A DNA stretch of 64,000 nt from Streptomyces cavernae (GCF_004023625.1 NZ_RPDJ01000001.1:62001-126000); one strand, 5' to 3'; positions 8,013-16,500 are shown, counted from the stretch's first letter. The notes: a model not told the origin generated them from the letters alone. Translations and numbers: made by a program.

Positions 8013-9290
8013 TCACTTCACTCCCTGCCGCTGGGCGATCTGCTTGGCCTGGCTGACCGCGTCCTTCCAGGCGGCTTCCGGGTCCTTGCCCTTGGCCTCG
8101 ATGGCCGTCAGTTCGCTGTAGTAGGGCGCCGAGACCGCCGCGTCGGCCGGGGCCTCGTAGGCGGCGGGGATCTTCTCGGCCGCCGGACCGAAGATGTCGA
8201 TGGTCTTCTGGCCGCCGAAGAAGGCGTCGCCGCCGGTCAGCTCGGGCAGCTTGTACGCGGCCGGGGAGGTCGGGAACAGGGCCGCGTCGGCGAAACCACG
8301 GGCCTGGTTCTCCGGGCTGAGGATCCACTTGACGACCTCGAAGGCCAGTTCGGGGTTGGCGCAGGTCGCGGGGAGGCACAGGAAAGAGCCACCGAGGTTG
8401 GACGGTCCGCTCGGCAGGCTCGCCACCCGCCACTTGCCCTTGGTGCCCGGCGCCGCGTTCTGGATGTCCAGCGCGTACCAGGCCGCGCCCAGGCCGGTGG
8501 CCACGGTGCCCTTGCTGATGGCGGCGTTCCAGGTGTTGTCGTTGATCTTCGCGTCGATGTCGAGGGTGTAGGGCTTGACGGCGGTGGTCCAGGCGGTACG
8601 GATGTGGTCCTGGTCGCCGATGAACTTGTTGTCCTCGTCGATGAACCGCTGGGTGCCCTGTCCTACGGCCATCGAGAACACCGCGCCGATGTTGTTGATC
8701 AGGAAGGACTTCGGCACCTTCTTGTGCAGCTCGACACCGGCGTCGAAGTAGGCGTCCCAGGTGGACAGTTGGGCGGAGACCTTGGCCGGGTCGGTGGGCA
8801 GTCCGGCCTGGTCGAAGATGTCCTCGCGGTAGTACACCGCGCAGGGGCCGATGTCGATCGGGAAGCCGATGACCTTGCCGTCCTGGGTGGTGGCCTGCTT
8901 CAGCTTCCACGACAGGTACTCGGGCGCCAGCTTGTCCATACCGAGAGAGTTCAGGTCGAGGAAGCGGTTCGCGTTGGGCAGGAAGGAGGCGATGTCCTCG
9001 CCCTTGATGCCGGTGATGTCCGGGGCGGTCTGGGCGGTCTTCATACCGGTGAGCAGCTTGGTCTTGAAGTCGCCGCCGATCACCGAGGTCTTCAGTTTGA
9101 CATCGGAGAAGTGCTTCTTGGAGTCGGCCACGACTTTGTCGCTCAGCCCGCCGGCCCAGTACCAGAACTTCAGGTCCTTGCTGTCCTTACTGCCGCTCTT
9201 CCCGGACCCGCCGCCGCACGCGGTGGTGACACCTGCCGCGGCGGCCGTCAGTACGGCGGTCTGAAGGAATCGTCTGCGGGAAAGGTCCAC
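8013..9290 (-). CDS. Sugar ABC transporter substrate-binding lipoprotein
   Basis: A 425-residue extracytoplasmic solute-binding protein (MalE-like cluster). The N-terminus has a twin-arginine-like SRRRFLQ and a lipobox ending at Cys25 (VTTAC), so it is probably exported by Tat and lipid-anchored. The GTG start follows AGGAG by 6-7 nt. It heads the importer operon and is divergent from the DeoR gene. The exact sugar is not readable; the GH4 enzyme nearby suggests a beta-glucoside or related oligosaccharide. Confidence 0.9.
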   Translation of the reverse strand: MDLSRRRFLQTAVLTAAAAGVTTACGGGSGKSGSKDSKDLKFWYWAGGLSDKVVADSKKHFSDVKLKTSVIGGDFKTKLLTGMKTAQTAPDITGIKGEDIASFLPNANRFLDLNSLGMDKLAPEYLSWKLKQATTQDGKVIGFPIDIGPCAVYYREDIFDQAGLPTDPAKVSAQLSTWDAYFDAGVELHKKVPKSFLINNIGAVFSMAVGQGTQRFIDEDNKFIGDQDHIRTAWTTAVKPYTLDIDAKINDNTWNAAISKGTVATGLGAAWYALDIQNAAPGTKGKWRVASLPSGPSNLGGSFLCLPATCANPELAFEVVKWILSPENQARGFADAALFPTSPAAYKLPELTGGDAFFGGQKTIDIFGPAAEKIPAAYEAPADAAVSAPYYSELTAIEAKGKDPEAAWKDAVSQAKQIAQRQGVK

Positions 9291-9544
9291 GATCTTCTCC
9301 TAGGATTCGGCGTGTCCGGCAAGGACCTGCTTGTCATGGGCGGCGGGCGCGGCGGGGACCGGGGTCGCTGAAGAGCGTCGGCGACCGCGAACGCGCCTCG
9401 TTGCCCGGAACGTTGTGAGCTGGTCCTCTCGGACGTGCCGATGCGTCAGTGGCGGCGAACAATGCCTCTTCTCCGCTTCGGCCGACCGGAGTGGGGTCCG
9501 GGCCTGGCTCGAATTACGCAAGAGAGTGCACCCGGTGCGCGAGT

Positions 9545-9600
9545 TTGACAAGGGTCAAGCAGAGATCGAGACATTCATGCGTGACTTTGCTCGACTTTGG
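9545..9600. promoter_or_regulatory. Candidate DeoR operator and promoter region
   Basis: This part of the 327-bp divergent gap holds an inverted repeat TTGAC-aagg-GTCAA (9545-9558) and two direct copies of GACTTTGS ten bases apart (9583-9590 and 9593-9600). The second set lies immediately before the DeoR start. DeoR-family proteins often bind repeats of this kind and control both divergent units. Inferred from position and symmetry. Confidence 0.4.
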
Positions 9601-9617
9601 CGAGTATGGTCAGCCGC

Positions 9618-10370
9618 ATGCTCCCTGACCGAAGACATGAGCTGATCCTGCGCGTTCTACGCGCGGACGGTCCCACCAGCGTGACGTCCCTGGCCGAGAA
9701 GGTCGGGGCGAGCCAGGCCACGATCCGGCGCGACCTCGTGCAGCTGGAGGAGGAGGGACTGCTCAAGCGCGTCTACGGTGGTGCCGTCCCGCTCCTCGGC
9801 GAGGACGATCCGTTCGCGGACGTGGCGGCGGTACGGGTGGAGGCCAAGGACGCCCTGGCCGCCCGGTGCGCACAAATGGTCAAGGACGGCGAGACGGTGC
9901 TGCTCGACATCGGCACCACGGCCCACCGGGTGGCACGCCATCTGCACGGCCGCTCGCTGACGGTGATCACCAGCAATCTCGCGGTCTACGAGGAGCTCCA
10001 GGACGACAAGGACGTCCAGCTGATACTGCTGGGCGGCGTGGTCCGGCGCGACTACCGGTCACTCGTCGGCTTCCTCACCGAGGACAACCTGCGGCAGGTC
10101 CACGCCGATCGGCTGTTCCTCGGCACCAGCGGCGTCCGCACAGACGGCCAGGTGCTGGACACCACCGCCGTGGAGGTGCCCGTCAAACGGGCGATGATCG
10201 CCGCCAGCGACCATGTGGTCCTGCTGGCGGACGCGGCCAAGTTCCCCGGCACCGGCATGGCCCGGGTGTGCGGGCCGGAAGACCTCGACGTCGTGGTGAC
10301 CAACGCCCCGGCCGACGAGGCGACCTGTACCTCGCTCCGCGAGGCGGGAGTGGAGGTGGTCGAGGTATGA
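9618..10370 (+). CDS. DeoR/GlpR-family transcriptional regulator
   Basis: A 250-residue regulator. The N-terminal winged helix contains TSLAEKVGASQATIRRDLVQLEEEG split across about residues 20-45. The C-terminal sugar-phosphate sensor domain has DIGTTAHRVARHL and LILLGGVVRRDYRSLVG motifs. Such proteins usually repress sugar genes until a phosphorylated intermediate binds. It is divergent from the ABC importer and overlaps the GH4 gene (ATGA), so it very likely controls both. ATG at 9618 gives a family-like N-terminus (MLPDRRHELI); ATG at 9606 is possible. Confidence 0.88.
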   Translation: MLPDRRHELILRVLRADGPTSVTSLAEKVGASQATIRRDLVQLEEEGLLKRVYGGAVPLLGEDDPFADVAAVRVEAKDALAARCAQMVKDGETVLLDIGTTAHRVARHLHGRSLTVITSNLAVYEELQDDKDVQLILLGGVVRRDYRSLVGFLTEDNLRQVHADRLFLGTSGVRTDGQVLDTTAVEVPVKRAMIAASDHVVLLADAAKFPGTGMARVCGPEDLDVVVTNAPADEATCTSLREAGVEVVEV

Positions 10371-11725
10371 GACTGACGATCCTGGGCGGCGGCGGCTTCC
10401 GCGTCCCGCTCGTCTACCGGGCGCTGCTGGGCGACCGCAGCGAGGGCCGCGTCACCCAGGTGACCCTCTACGACCTGGACGCCTCCCGGCTGACCACCAT
10501 TCGCAAGGTGCTCGCCGACCAGGCCGCCGGGCACCCCGACCCGCCCGCCGTCACCGTCACCTCCGACCTGGACGAGGCGGTCACCGGATGCGACTTCGTG
10601 TTCTCCGCCATCCGCGTCGGAGGTCTCGCCGGGCGGGCGGCGGACGAGCGGATCGCCCTGGAAGAAGGAGTCCTCGGTCAGGAGACCGTCGGCGCGGGCG
10701 GCATCTCCTACGGGCTGCGCACCATCCCGGTGGCGCTCGAGATCGCCCGCCGCGTCGCCGCCCTCGCCCCCGACGCCTGGGTCATCAACTTCACCAACCC
10801 CGCCGGCATGGTCACCGAGGCCATGACCGCCCACCTCGGCGACCGCGTGATCGGCATCTGTGACTCGCCGGTGGGCCTCGGCCGCCGGGTCGCCGGGGCG
10901 CTCGGCGTCGAACCGGCCCGCACCCGCCTGGACTACGTGGGTCTGAACCACCTGGGCTGGCTGTGCGGCCTGTACACCGACGGCCGGGACCTGCTGCCGT
11001 CACTGCTCGCCGACGAGGTCGCGCTGACCTCCTTCGAGGAGGGCAAGCTCTTCGGCGCCGACCTGCTGCGCACGCTCGGCGCACTGCCCAACGAATACCT
11101 GCACTACTACTACTTCAACCGCGAGTCGGTCGGCTCCGCACGGGCCGCCGAGCAGACCCGCGGCGCCTTCCTCCACTCACAGCAGCAGCGCTTCTACGAC
11201 GCCATGGGCACCGCGGACGGCGGCCCGTCCGCGCCCCGCGCCGCCTGGAACGCCTGGGACGCCACCCGGCTGGAGCGCGAGACCACCTACATGGCCGAGA
11301 ACCGGGACGCCGTCGGCATGGGTGAACGCGACTCCTGCGACCTGGAGTCCGGCGGGTACGAGCAGGTGGCCCTTGCCCTCATGCGGGCCATCGCCCTCGA
11401 CGAGCGCGCCACGCTCATCCTGAATGTGCGGGGCCGCGGCAGGATCCCCGCCCTCGACGACGCCGCAGTCATCGAGGTCCCCTGCCACGTGGACGCCAAC
11501 GGTGCCCACCCCATCGCCGGAGCGCCGCTGCCCGATCACGCCACGGGTCTGGTGTGCGCGGTCAAGGCGGTCGAGCGTGCGGTGATCCGCGCCGCAACCA
11601 CGGGCGACCGCGCCGACGCGGTCAGGGCGCTGACCATCCACCCGCTGATCGACTCCTACACCGTCGCCCGGCGTCTGCTGGACGCCTATCAGCGGCACTT
11701 CCCCGAACTGGCCTATCTGGGCTGA
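10367..11725 (+). CDS. GH4-family 6-phospho-beta-glucosidase-like enzyme
   Basis: A 452-residue glycoside hydrolase family 4 protein. The N-terminus has a Rossmann motif GGGGFRVPLV for NAD. CDSP near residue 167 carries the metal-binding cysteine and NHLGW near 193 the catalytic histidine region. GH4 enzymes use NAD and Mn2+ and a redox-elimination mechanism. Most of this subgroup hydrolyse 6-phospho-beta-glucosides. It is translationally coupled to the DeoR gene. The locus imports by ABC transporter rather than PTS, so either a kinase elsewhere phosphorylates the sugar or this enzyme accepts unphosphorylated substrate. Confidence 0.85.
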   Translation: MRLTILGGGGFRVPLVYRALLGDRSEGRVTQVTLYDLDASRLTTIRKVLADQAAGHPDPPAVTVTSDLDEAVTGCDFVFSAIRVGGLAGRAADERIALEEGVLGQETVGAGGISYGLRTIPVALEIARRVAALAPDAWVINFTNPAGMVTEAMTAHLGDRVIGICDSPVGLGRRVAGALGVEPARTRLDYVGLNHLGWLCGLYTDGRDLLPSLLADEVALTSFEEGKLFGADLLRTLGALPNEYLHYYYFNRESVGSARAAEQTRGAFLHSQQQRFYDAMGTADGGPSAPRAAWNAWDATRLERETTYMAENRDAVGMGERDSCDLESGGYEQVALALMRAIALDERATLILNVRGRGRIPALDDAAVIEVPCHVDANGAHPIAGAPLPDHATGLVCAVKAVERAVIRAATTGDRADAVRALTIHPLIDSYTVARRLLDAYQRHFPELAYLG

Positions 11726-12114
11726 GGGCCTGGGGCCGGGACGACTCCTTCACGACCGGTCGGAACCGGAGTGAGGGCCGGCCGATGGTCAGCCTGGCGC
11801 AGTTCGGCCAGCAACTCGCTCTGCCCGACCAGCAGTTCGGTCAGGATCCGGCGTGCCGCGCGGAGCAGTTCGGCGACGTCGCCGCCGGCCAGGGCGTAGC
11901 TGACGGTGGACCCCTCGCGGATGGACACCACGATCCCGGAGCGGCGCAGTACTGCCAACTGCTGGGAAAGGCTGGAGGGTTCGATCTCGATGTCGTCGAG
12001 CAGGTCCCGCACCGGGACCGGGCCGTTCTGCAGCAGCTCCAGGACCCTGATGCGCACCGGGTGTCCGAGCATGCGGAAGAACTCTGCCTTGGCCTGGTAG
12101 AGGGGGACCTGCAT
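11713..12114 (-). CDS. ArsR-family transcriptional regulator
   Basis: A 133-residue single-domain winged-helix protein. Key segments are FFRMLGHPVRIRVLELL and PSSLSQQLAVLRRSGIV, the ArsR/SmtB recognition helix. No obvious ELCVCD-type metal cysteine motif is present, so it may sense something other than a thiophilic metal. I chose ATG at 12114 because family homology begins there; the frame stays open about 56 codons further upstream without resembling the family. Its last 13 bases overlap the end of the convergent GH4 gene. Confidence 0.82.
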   Translation of the reverse strand: MQVPLYQAKAEFFRMLGHPVRIRVLELLQNGPVPVRDLLDDIEIEPSSLSQQLAVLRRSGIVVSIREGSTVSYALAGGDVAELLRAARRILTELLVGQSELLAELRQADHRPALTPVPTGREGVVPAPGPQPR

Positions 12115-12266
12115 GGTGAATCGCTCGCTCCCTGCCGCGCTCGACGGGCTGTGTTCTTTCTGGCGCGGCGACCGTGTGCGCGCCGCCGCGGGCGTTTTTG
12201 TGCAACCGATCATCGCGGCTCCGGCCCCGCACACCCATGGGAATGCCCCGATCTGGATGTTCCCAG

Positions 12267-12282
12267 TTGAAGAAATCTTCAA
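12267..12282. promoter_or_regulatory. Palindrome TTGAAGAAATCTTCAA, candidate ArsR operator
   Basis: Perfect 7-bp arms with a 2-bp centre, AT-rich against a GC-rich background. It lies between the ArsR gene (start 12114) and the roadblock gene end (12319). The compact symmetric form suits an ArsR-type dimer and suggests autoregulation. Confidence 0.5.
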
Positions 12283-12318
12283 GTCGTGGGCGTGCGGAGG
12301 CGCGGAGGGCGTGGCTGC

Positions 12319-12693
12319 CTAGACTTCCAACTCTGCTTCCACGCACTTGAGTTGGTGGCGGGCCATGGCCAGGTTGGACTTCGCCCGGTCGAGGACCAGG
12401 TAGAGGAACAGCCCGTTGCCGCCACGGCCCTTGAGCGGCCGGATGAGGTGGTACTGATTTCCCAGGGTGATCAGCATGTCCACGATGTCGCCCTTGAGGC
12501 CCAGGTGATCCATGGTGCGTGCCTTGGCGCGGATCACGTCGGTGTTGCCTGCGGCGGCGACGTTGAGGTCGAGGTCCTTGCTTCCCCCCAGGGTGCCCAG
12601 CGCCATGCCGCTGGTGTAATCGACGAGAGCGACTCCCAGCGCTCCCTCGATCGATGTCATGGTCTCCTTGAGCGAGGTCTCGATACTTGCCAT
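12319..12693 (-). CDS. Roadblock/LC7-domain protein
   Basis: A 124-residue protein made of one roadblock/LC7 domain, the fold used by MglB-like regulators of small GTPases. Streptomycete members normally sit in conservons between a histidine-kinase-like gene and a small GTPase gene, but none of those are next to this one. The ATG follows AGGAGGAGAT at good spacing. The most plausible partner is a GTPase encoded elsewhere. Cytosolic, no membrane segment. It is read in the same direction as the ArsR gene 204 bp downstream. Confidence 0.85.
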   Translation of the reverse strand: MASIETSLKETMTSIEGALGVALVDYTSGMALGTLGGSKDLDLNVAAAGNTDVIRAKARTMDHLGLKGDIVDMLITLGNQYHLIRPLKGRGGNGLFLYLVLDRAKSNLAMARHQLKCVEAELEV

Positions 12694-13023
12694 ACCCGGT
12701 ATCTCCTCCTGGTTGCTGCGACGGCACGGGTGTCTGCGGCCCGTCCGGTGACCCGGACCATATGCACTGGGCGCGGTCGGCAGCCGAGTTGTTCCGGGAC
12801 TGACAGAAGGAGCACCGGAAGACAGGAAGACAGGAGATCTTCTGACCGTCCAGGTGCGTCGAGTGACCACGCGGAGTCGACCATGGACCGGACGGACCGG
12901 ACCGTCCGTCGCGCGAAAGCCGCCCCGCAGGGGCTCCCGCAGGACGGCCTGCCCATCACGCCGAGTCCTCCGGCCGTCTGTCGCCGGATGCCTCCGACAC
13001 CCGTCGGCCGAAGCCCGGGGGGT

Positions 13024-13130
13024 GTGGGTCCGGCCGGCGAGTGAGTCCGGCCGGGGCGATGGGTCCGGCCGGCGAGTAGGTCCGGCATGGGGGGTAGGTC
13101 CGGCCGGGGGAGTGGGTCCGGCCGGCGGGA
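13024..13130. repeat. Degenerate 17-19 bp GC-rich tandem repeat
   Basis: About six units of the form GTGGGTCCGGCCGGCGA follow one another with small length changes. They occupy the end of a 472-bp gap between the roadblock and Lrp genes. The rest of that gap holds no gene that I can support. The units are too short, too variable and too closely packed for a CRISPR array. Confidence 0.7.
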
Positions 13131-13165
13131 CTGGGACCACCCGTGGGACTCGGTCGTGGGGCTGA

Positions 13166-13672
13166 TCAGTCGGCCCAGTCGGCGCCGGGCCCCCGCACCT
13201 CGTCGAAGACCAGCCAGGTGCGGGTCGAGCGCACACCCGGTACCGCCTGGATGCTCTCCAGCACGACCTGGCGCAGTGCCGCGTTGTCCGGCGTACGCAC
13301 CAGCACCAGGACGTCGAAGTCGCCCCCGACGAGGGCTATGTGCTCGACGTACGGGATCTCACGCAGCGCCTTCGAGATGTTCCGCCAGGCGTTCTGCTCG
13401 ATGGTGACCGTCACGTACGCGCTGGTGCCGAGCCCGGCCCGCTGCGGATTCAACCGTGCGGTGAAACCGGTGACGACCTCCTCCGACATCAGCCGGCCGA
13501 TGCGCGTGTAGGCGTTGGCACGCGAGATGTGCACCTGCTCGGCGAGCGCGCGGACCGACATCCGGCCGTCGTCGAGCAGCCGCCGCAGGATCTGCCGGTC
13601 GATCTCGTCGAGGGGGACGGGGACGGCAGTGCGTCCGGACATAGAGCCCATCGACGGGGCGTTCTCGGACAC
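13166..13672 (-). CDS. Lrp/AsnC-family transcriptional regulator
   Basis: A 168-residue regulator. The N-terminal helix-turn-helix includes VRALAEQVHISRANAYTRI. The C-terminal RAM (ACT-like) ligand domain has HIALVGGDFDVLVLVRT. The GTG start follows GCAGGAGAG. BkdR-type members of this family in Streptomyces control branched-chain amino-acid catabolism, and this protein resembles that subgroup. No bkd genes lie beside it here, so the target is unknown. The ligand is probably an amino acid or keto acid. Confidence 0.85.
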   Translation of the reverse strand: MSENAPSMGSMSGRTAVPVPLDEIDRQILRRLLDDGRMSVRALAEQVHISRANAYTRIGRLMSEEVVTGFTARLNPQRAGLGTSAYVTVTIEQNAWRNISKALREIPYVEHIALVGGDFDVLVLVRTPDNAALRQVVLESIQAVPGVRSTRTWLVFDEVRGPGADWAD

Positions 13673-13789
13673 TTTGCTCTCCTGCTGAATCGGTCTCGGC
13701 AGTTCATCGCCGCTTTATCTGAGCCATTGAACAGACATTTCGCATTAGTGACCGTTCTTCTGTCAAGTGTCCAGAGAAACTGAGCGCCC

Positions 13790-13822
13790 GTGGGGCTCCC
13801 GCCTCCATGACGGGAGCCCCAC
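13790..13822. terminator. Hairpin terminator of the hydrogenase structural operon
   Basis: Perfect 12-bp arms (GTGGGGCTCCCG and its complement) around a 9-nt loop. It lies 48 bp downstream of the last gene of the minus-strand hydrogenase operon. There is no T-tract, which is normal for this GC content. Confidence 0.7.
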
Positions 13823-13870
13823 TCAGTGCGCGGCTGCGGGGCGCAGGGTGCCGGACGTCGGCGATGGACG

Positions 13871-14002
13871 TCACATGCTCTTCAGCTTGAGGTAGCGCCG
13901 CGCCTCCGGCGCCTCGGCCAGGGCGATCATGGTCACGGCGACGGCTACGACGGCGACCGTGATCCGGACGACGCCGGCGGGGATGTGGATGCCTTTCCTC
14001 AT
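13871..14002 (-). CDS. DUF6893-type 43-residue protein
   Basis: A 43-residue gene with a near-consensus ribosome site (AGGAGGTGA) that overlaps the end of the maturation-protease gene. The product has one hydrophobic helix (about residues 8-29, rich in Val and Ala) and a basic tail ending RRYLKLKSM. I recognise this tail as that of the DUF6893 small-protein family of streptomycetes. It is the last gene of the hydrogenase operon and translationally coupled. A role in anchoring the hydrogenase or an assembly factor to the membrane is conceivable, but nothing in the sequence proves it. Confidence 0.7.
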   Translation of the reverse strand: MRKGIHIPAGVVRITVAVVAVAVTMIALAEAPEARRYLKLKSM

Positions 14003-14009
14003 GGTGGTT

Positions 14010-14804
14010 TCACCTCCTCTCGGCGAGGATGTCGGCGATCAAGGACTCGACGAAGGGCACCGAGCGCTCCACCGCCTCACGGACGGGCTCGCTGAGGCCG
14101 ACGACGACGTCGGGTTCGTCGCCGTTCATACGGACCTCGGGCTCGCAGCCGACGACGAGGACACGGGGCAGCTCCCCCTCGCCGAGCCGGCGCGCCAGGG
14201 CGAGGACCTTGACCGGGTCCATGGCATGGGCCTCGGGCACCCCGTCGCCGGGCAGCGCGGCGAGGTCCGGCTCGATCACACTGAGTGTGCCGGCCTGCTG
14301 GCCGTGGGGGGTGGCGTCCAGCAGGACGACGGTGTCGTAGCCGTCGTGCATGCGGTACGCCAGATCCATGCCCCGGATGCCGAAGTCCGCGACGTGCACA
14401 CCGTCGGCCAGGGGCCGTCGGGCGAGTGCGGCGGCGGCCTCGGGGCCGAAACCGTCGTCGGCCATGAACATGTTGCCGACGCCGGCGACCAGCACACGGT
14501 GGCCCGGCGGCTCGGCCGCCGGGCCGTCCAGCGGCTCGAGTTCGTCGGGCGCGAAGAAGAACCGGTGACCGATCTGGCTTGCGGACCCGAGGTCGCGCCC
14601 CGGGTCCCCCTCCAGGACGACCGCGATGTGCACCTGACCCTCGAAGTCCTCCTCCACAGCGGCGACTTCGGCGATACGCCCGTCCAGCGCCAGGTCCATG
14701 ATGTCCGCCCGGCGGGACGGCCGCAGCCGGACGCGGGTGCCGGGCCGGCAGGCCGCACCCCGCACGTCGCTCACCTCGCTCGCGTCGTCGCTCACGCCGT
14801 TCAC
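14010..14804 (-). CDS. [NiFe]-hydrogenase maturation protease with N-terminal extension
   Basis: A 264-residue protein. The C-terminal part from about residue 102 is a HyaD/HupD-like endopeptidase: GVGN at 108-111, then DDGFG, and an aspartate in DFGIRGMDL. These are the nickel-sensing positions. It should trim the HhyL C-terminus after Ni insertion. The N-terminal 95 residues form an extra, probably beta-rich domain (about 23-92, ending HRFFFAPDELEPL) that standard proteases of about 160 residues lack. It is coupled by GTGA to the upstream gene and followed by the DUF6893 gene. Confidence 0.82.
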   Translation of the reverse strand: MNGVSDDASEVSDVRGAACRPGTRVRLRPSRRADIMDLALDGRIAEVAAVEEDFEGQVHIAVVLEGDPGRDLGSASQIGHRFFFAPDELEPLDGPAAEPPGHRVLVAGVGNMFMADDGFGPEAAAALARRPLADGVHVADFGIRGMDLAYRMHDGYDTVVLLDATPHGQQAGTLSVIEPDLAALPGDGVPEAHAMDPVKVLALARRLGEGELPRVLVVGCEPEVRMNGDEPDVVVGLSEPVREAVERSVPFVESLIADILAERR

Positions 14805-15805
14805 AGGCCCTCCCCGGGGACCGCACGGAACTCACGGATCGTGCCGTGCAGCGACATCAGCTCTTCGTGGTCCAGCCCCGCGCAGCGGTCCAGGATCTCC
14901 CGGGCACGCGGATCGCTGGCCCGGGCCTCCGCCTGCTCCTCCTCGGTCAGGCTGAGCACGCTCAGGATCAGCAGCTGGTCGATCTCCGTCCCGTCGAAGA
15001 GGTCACCGGGGCTCTCGGGGGCGACCCGCGGGAAGTCGTACAGGGTGACCGGCGAGGACAGCACGGTGCGGGCCCGCCCGTCGCCGGTGTCCTCGCCGAC
15101 CAGGACCGGCCAGGTTCCCTCGTTGCGGCAGGCCGCCGCCGCCTCGCGCAACGGCTCGGGCGGGTCCAGGAGCGAGACGAAACGGCCCTCGTCACTGCTC
15201 AGCACGGTGTTCGTGGACACGAAGGCGTACACGGCCGCGGCTTCCCGGGCGTGCCGGGTGTCCGGGTCGGGGAGGGGGCAGCCGGGGGTGGTGTTCACGA
15301 TCCGCACGGTCAGCCGCCGCACGCCGTCCGCCACCGGTTCGGCGGTCATCTCCACCGTGCCGGTCAGGCGGCGCCAGGAGCGTACGAGGGCGGCGCCGTC
15401 CGTCAGCGGTTCGGTGTCCGTGCCCTCGGGAATGTCGACGCAGGTGCTGCCCGGACCGCCGGTCAGGACGACCTCGCGTTCGGTCACCTCCTGCCAGCTG
15501 ACGTACCGCCGGCCGTCCACCGTCAGCTCGTCGACCGGTTGTCCGTCCCGCGTCACCGTACGGTCCACGACGTGCAGGAACCGCACCCGCACGGTGAGGT
15601 CCGCGGTGGACCCCTCGTACAGCACCTGGGTGGTCATCGTGTCGGGTTCGCCGAGTGCCCCGGCGCAGCTGGCCGGGAAGACACCGCCGAAGGTCCACCG
15701 CTTGGCGTTCTTCAGGGCGGACCTGCGGTAGGGCCACAGCAGATAGCCCTCGTACAGGCAGGTCCGGGTGATCTTCTCGATGTCACAGAGGTCGGAGCGG
15801 GTCAT
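14801..15805 (-). CDS. Hydrogenase-cluster conserved protein of unknown function
   Basis: A 334-residue protein that I know only as a recurrent neighbour of actinobacterial hydrogenase genes. Near the N-terminus is LYEGYLLWPYRRSALKN followed by RWTFGG, the most distinctive block. The rest looks like alternating beta strands with an acidic C-terminal third. There is no signal peptide, membrane helix or cysteine cluster. It overlaps its neighbours on both sides by four bases. An assembly or partner-binding role for the hydrogenase is inferred only from that tight coupling. Confidence 0.65.
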   Translation of the reverse strand: MTRSDLCDIEKITRTCLYEGYLLWPYRRSALKNAKRWTFGGVFPASCAGALGEPDTMTTQVLYEGSTADLTVRVRFLHVVDRTVTRDGQPVDELTVDGRRYVSWQEVTEREVVLTGGPGSTCVDIPEGTDTEPLTDGAALVRSWRRLTGTVEMTAEPVADGVRRLTVRIVNTTPGCPLPDPDTRHAREAAAVYAFVSTNTVLSSDEGRFVSLLDPPEPLREAAAACRNEGTWPVLVGEDTGDGRARTVLSSPVTLYDFPRVAPESPGDLFDGTEIDQLLILSVLSLTEEEQAEARASDPRAREILDRCAGLDHEELMSLHGTIREFRAVPGEGL

Positions 15806-16500
15806 GTGCAGGAGGTCCCCGAGTGGTGGAGGGCGGCGCCGTCGAGCAGGGCGCGCACGGCGTCGTCCGGACTGCCCAGGACGTGCCGGGCGCGGTAGGC
15901 GTCGAGCCGGTCGTAGGTCTCGCGGGACAGCCGCAGCCAGGGGCTGCCCGCGTGGTAGCGGTCGGTGAGGTCGTGCCACAGCGCGGCGGGCAGCGCGTAC
16001 CGTGCGTCGCCGTCCGTCCAGGAGACCCGCGCGGCGACGAGTCCGCGCCCGCCCGGCCCCGGGTGGAAGACGGTTCCGCTGAACAGGAAGTCCAGCGGCA
16101 CCTCGCCGTCGCCGACGGCCCGCAGGTACTTCACCACGGCCAGTTCGGTGTCGTACGAGCAGTCGACGGGGATCCCCACCGTGGTGCGCTCGTCGAAGGC
16201 CGGAACCTGGACTGTCGTCCGCGCCCAGGTGAGCGGCCGCATCCCGGTCGCCCACTGCTCCGGCGCCCCGAACAACTCGGCGAGCGCCTCGCGGGCCTCC
16301 GGGGCGTACCGGCGGCGGGTGACGTCGATACGGACGACCGCGGTCAGGCTGATGGAGCTGACGGGGGTGCCGCCTGTCCTGGCGATCTCCAGGCCGAAGC
16401 GGAGGGTGGGCAACGCGGCGAAGCGCTGCTCCTCCGCTCCGGTGACGGTGAACGTCAGGTCCGGCGTCACCGGAGCGGTCAGCGCGGGGGTCGCCGTCAT
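15802..16500 (-). CDS. DUF6084-family protein
   Basis: A 232-residue protein that I assign to DUF6084 by recalled family pattern (LFGAPEQWATGMRPLTWAR, CSYDTELAVVKYL, FSGTVF). It has no signal peptide, membrane segment or metal motif. It is coupled to the genes before and after it by ATGA overlaps inside the hydrogenase operon. Function unknown; the conserved linkage implies a part in hydrogenase assembly or electron hand-off. Confidence 0.68.
   Translation of the reverse strand: MTATPALTAPVTPDLTFTVTGAEEQRFAALPTLRFGLEIARTGGTPVSSISLTAVVRIDVTRRRYAPEAREALAELFGAPEQWATGMRPLTWARTTVQVPAFDERTTVGIPVDCSYDTELAVVKYLRAVGDGEVPLDFLFSGTVFHPGPGGRGLVAARVSWTDGDARYALPAALWHDLTDRYHAGSPWLRLSRETYDRLDAYRARHVLGSPDDAVRALLDGAALHHSGTSCT

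Noticed and set aside
12115..12282. Longer form of the ArsR protein starting at 12282
   Set aside because: The extra 56 residues are compositionally odd and would place the start inside the palindrome that looks like an operator.
13031..13236. Minus-strand coding sequence through the tandem repeat upstream of the roadblock gene
   Set aside because: It is open only because of repeat composition, and the roadblock gene has a strong ribosome site at its own ATG.
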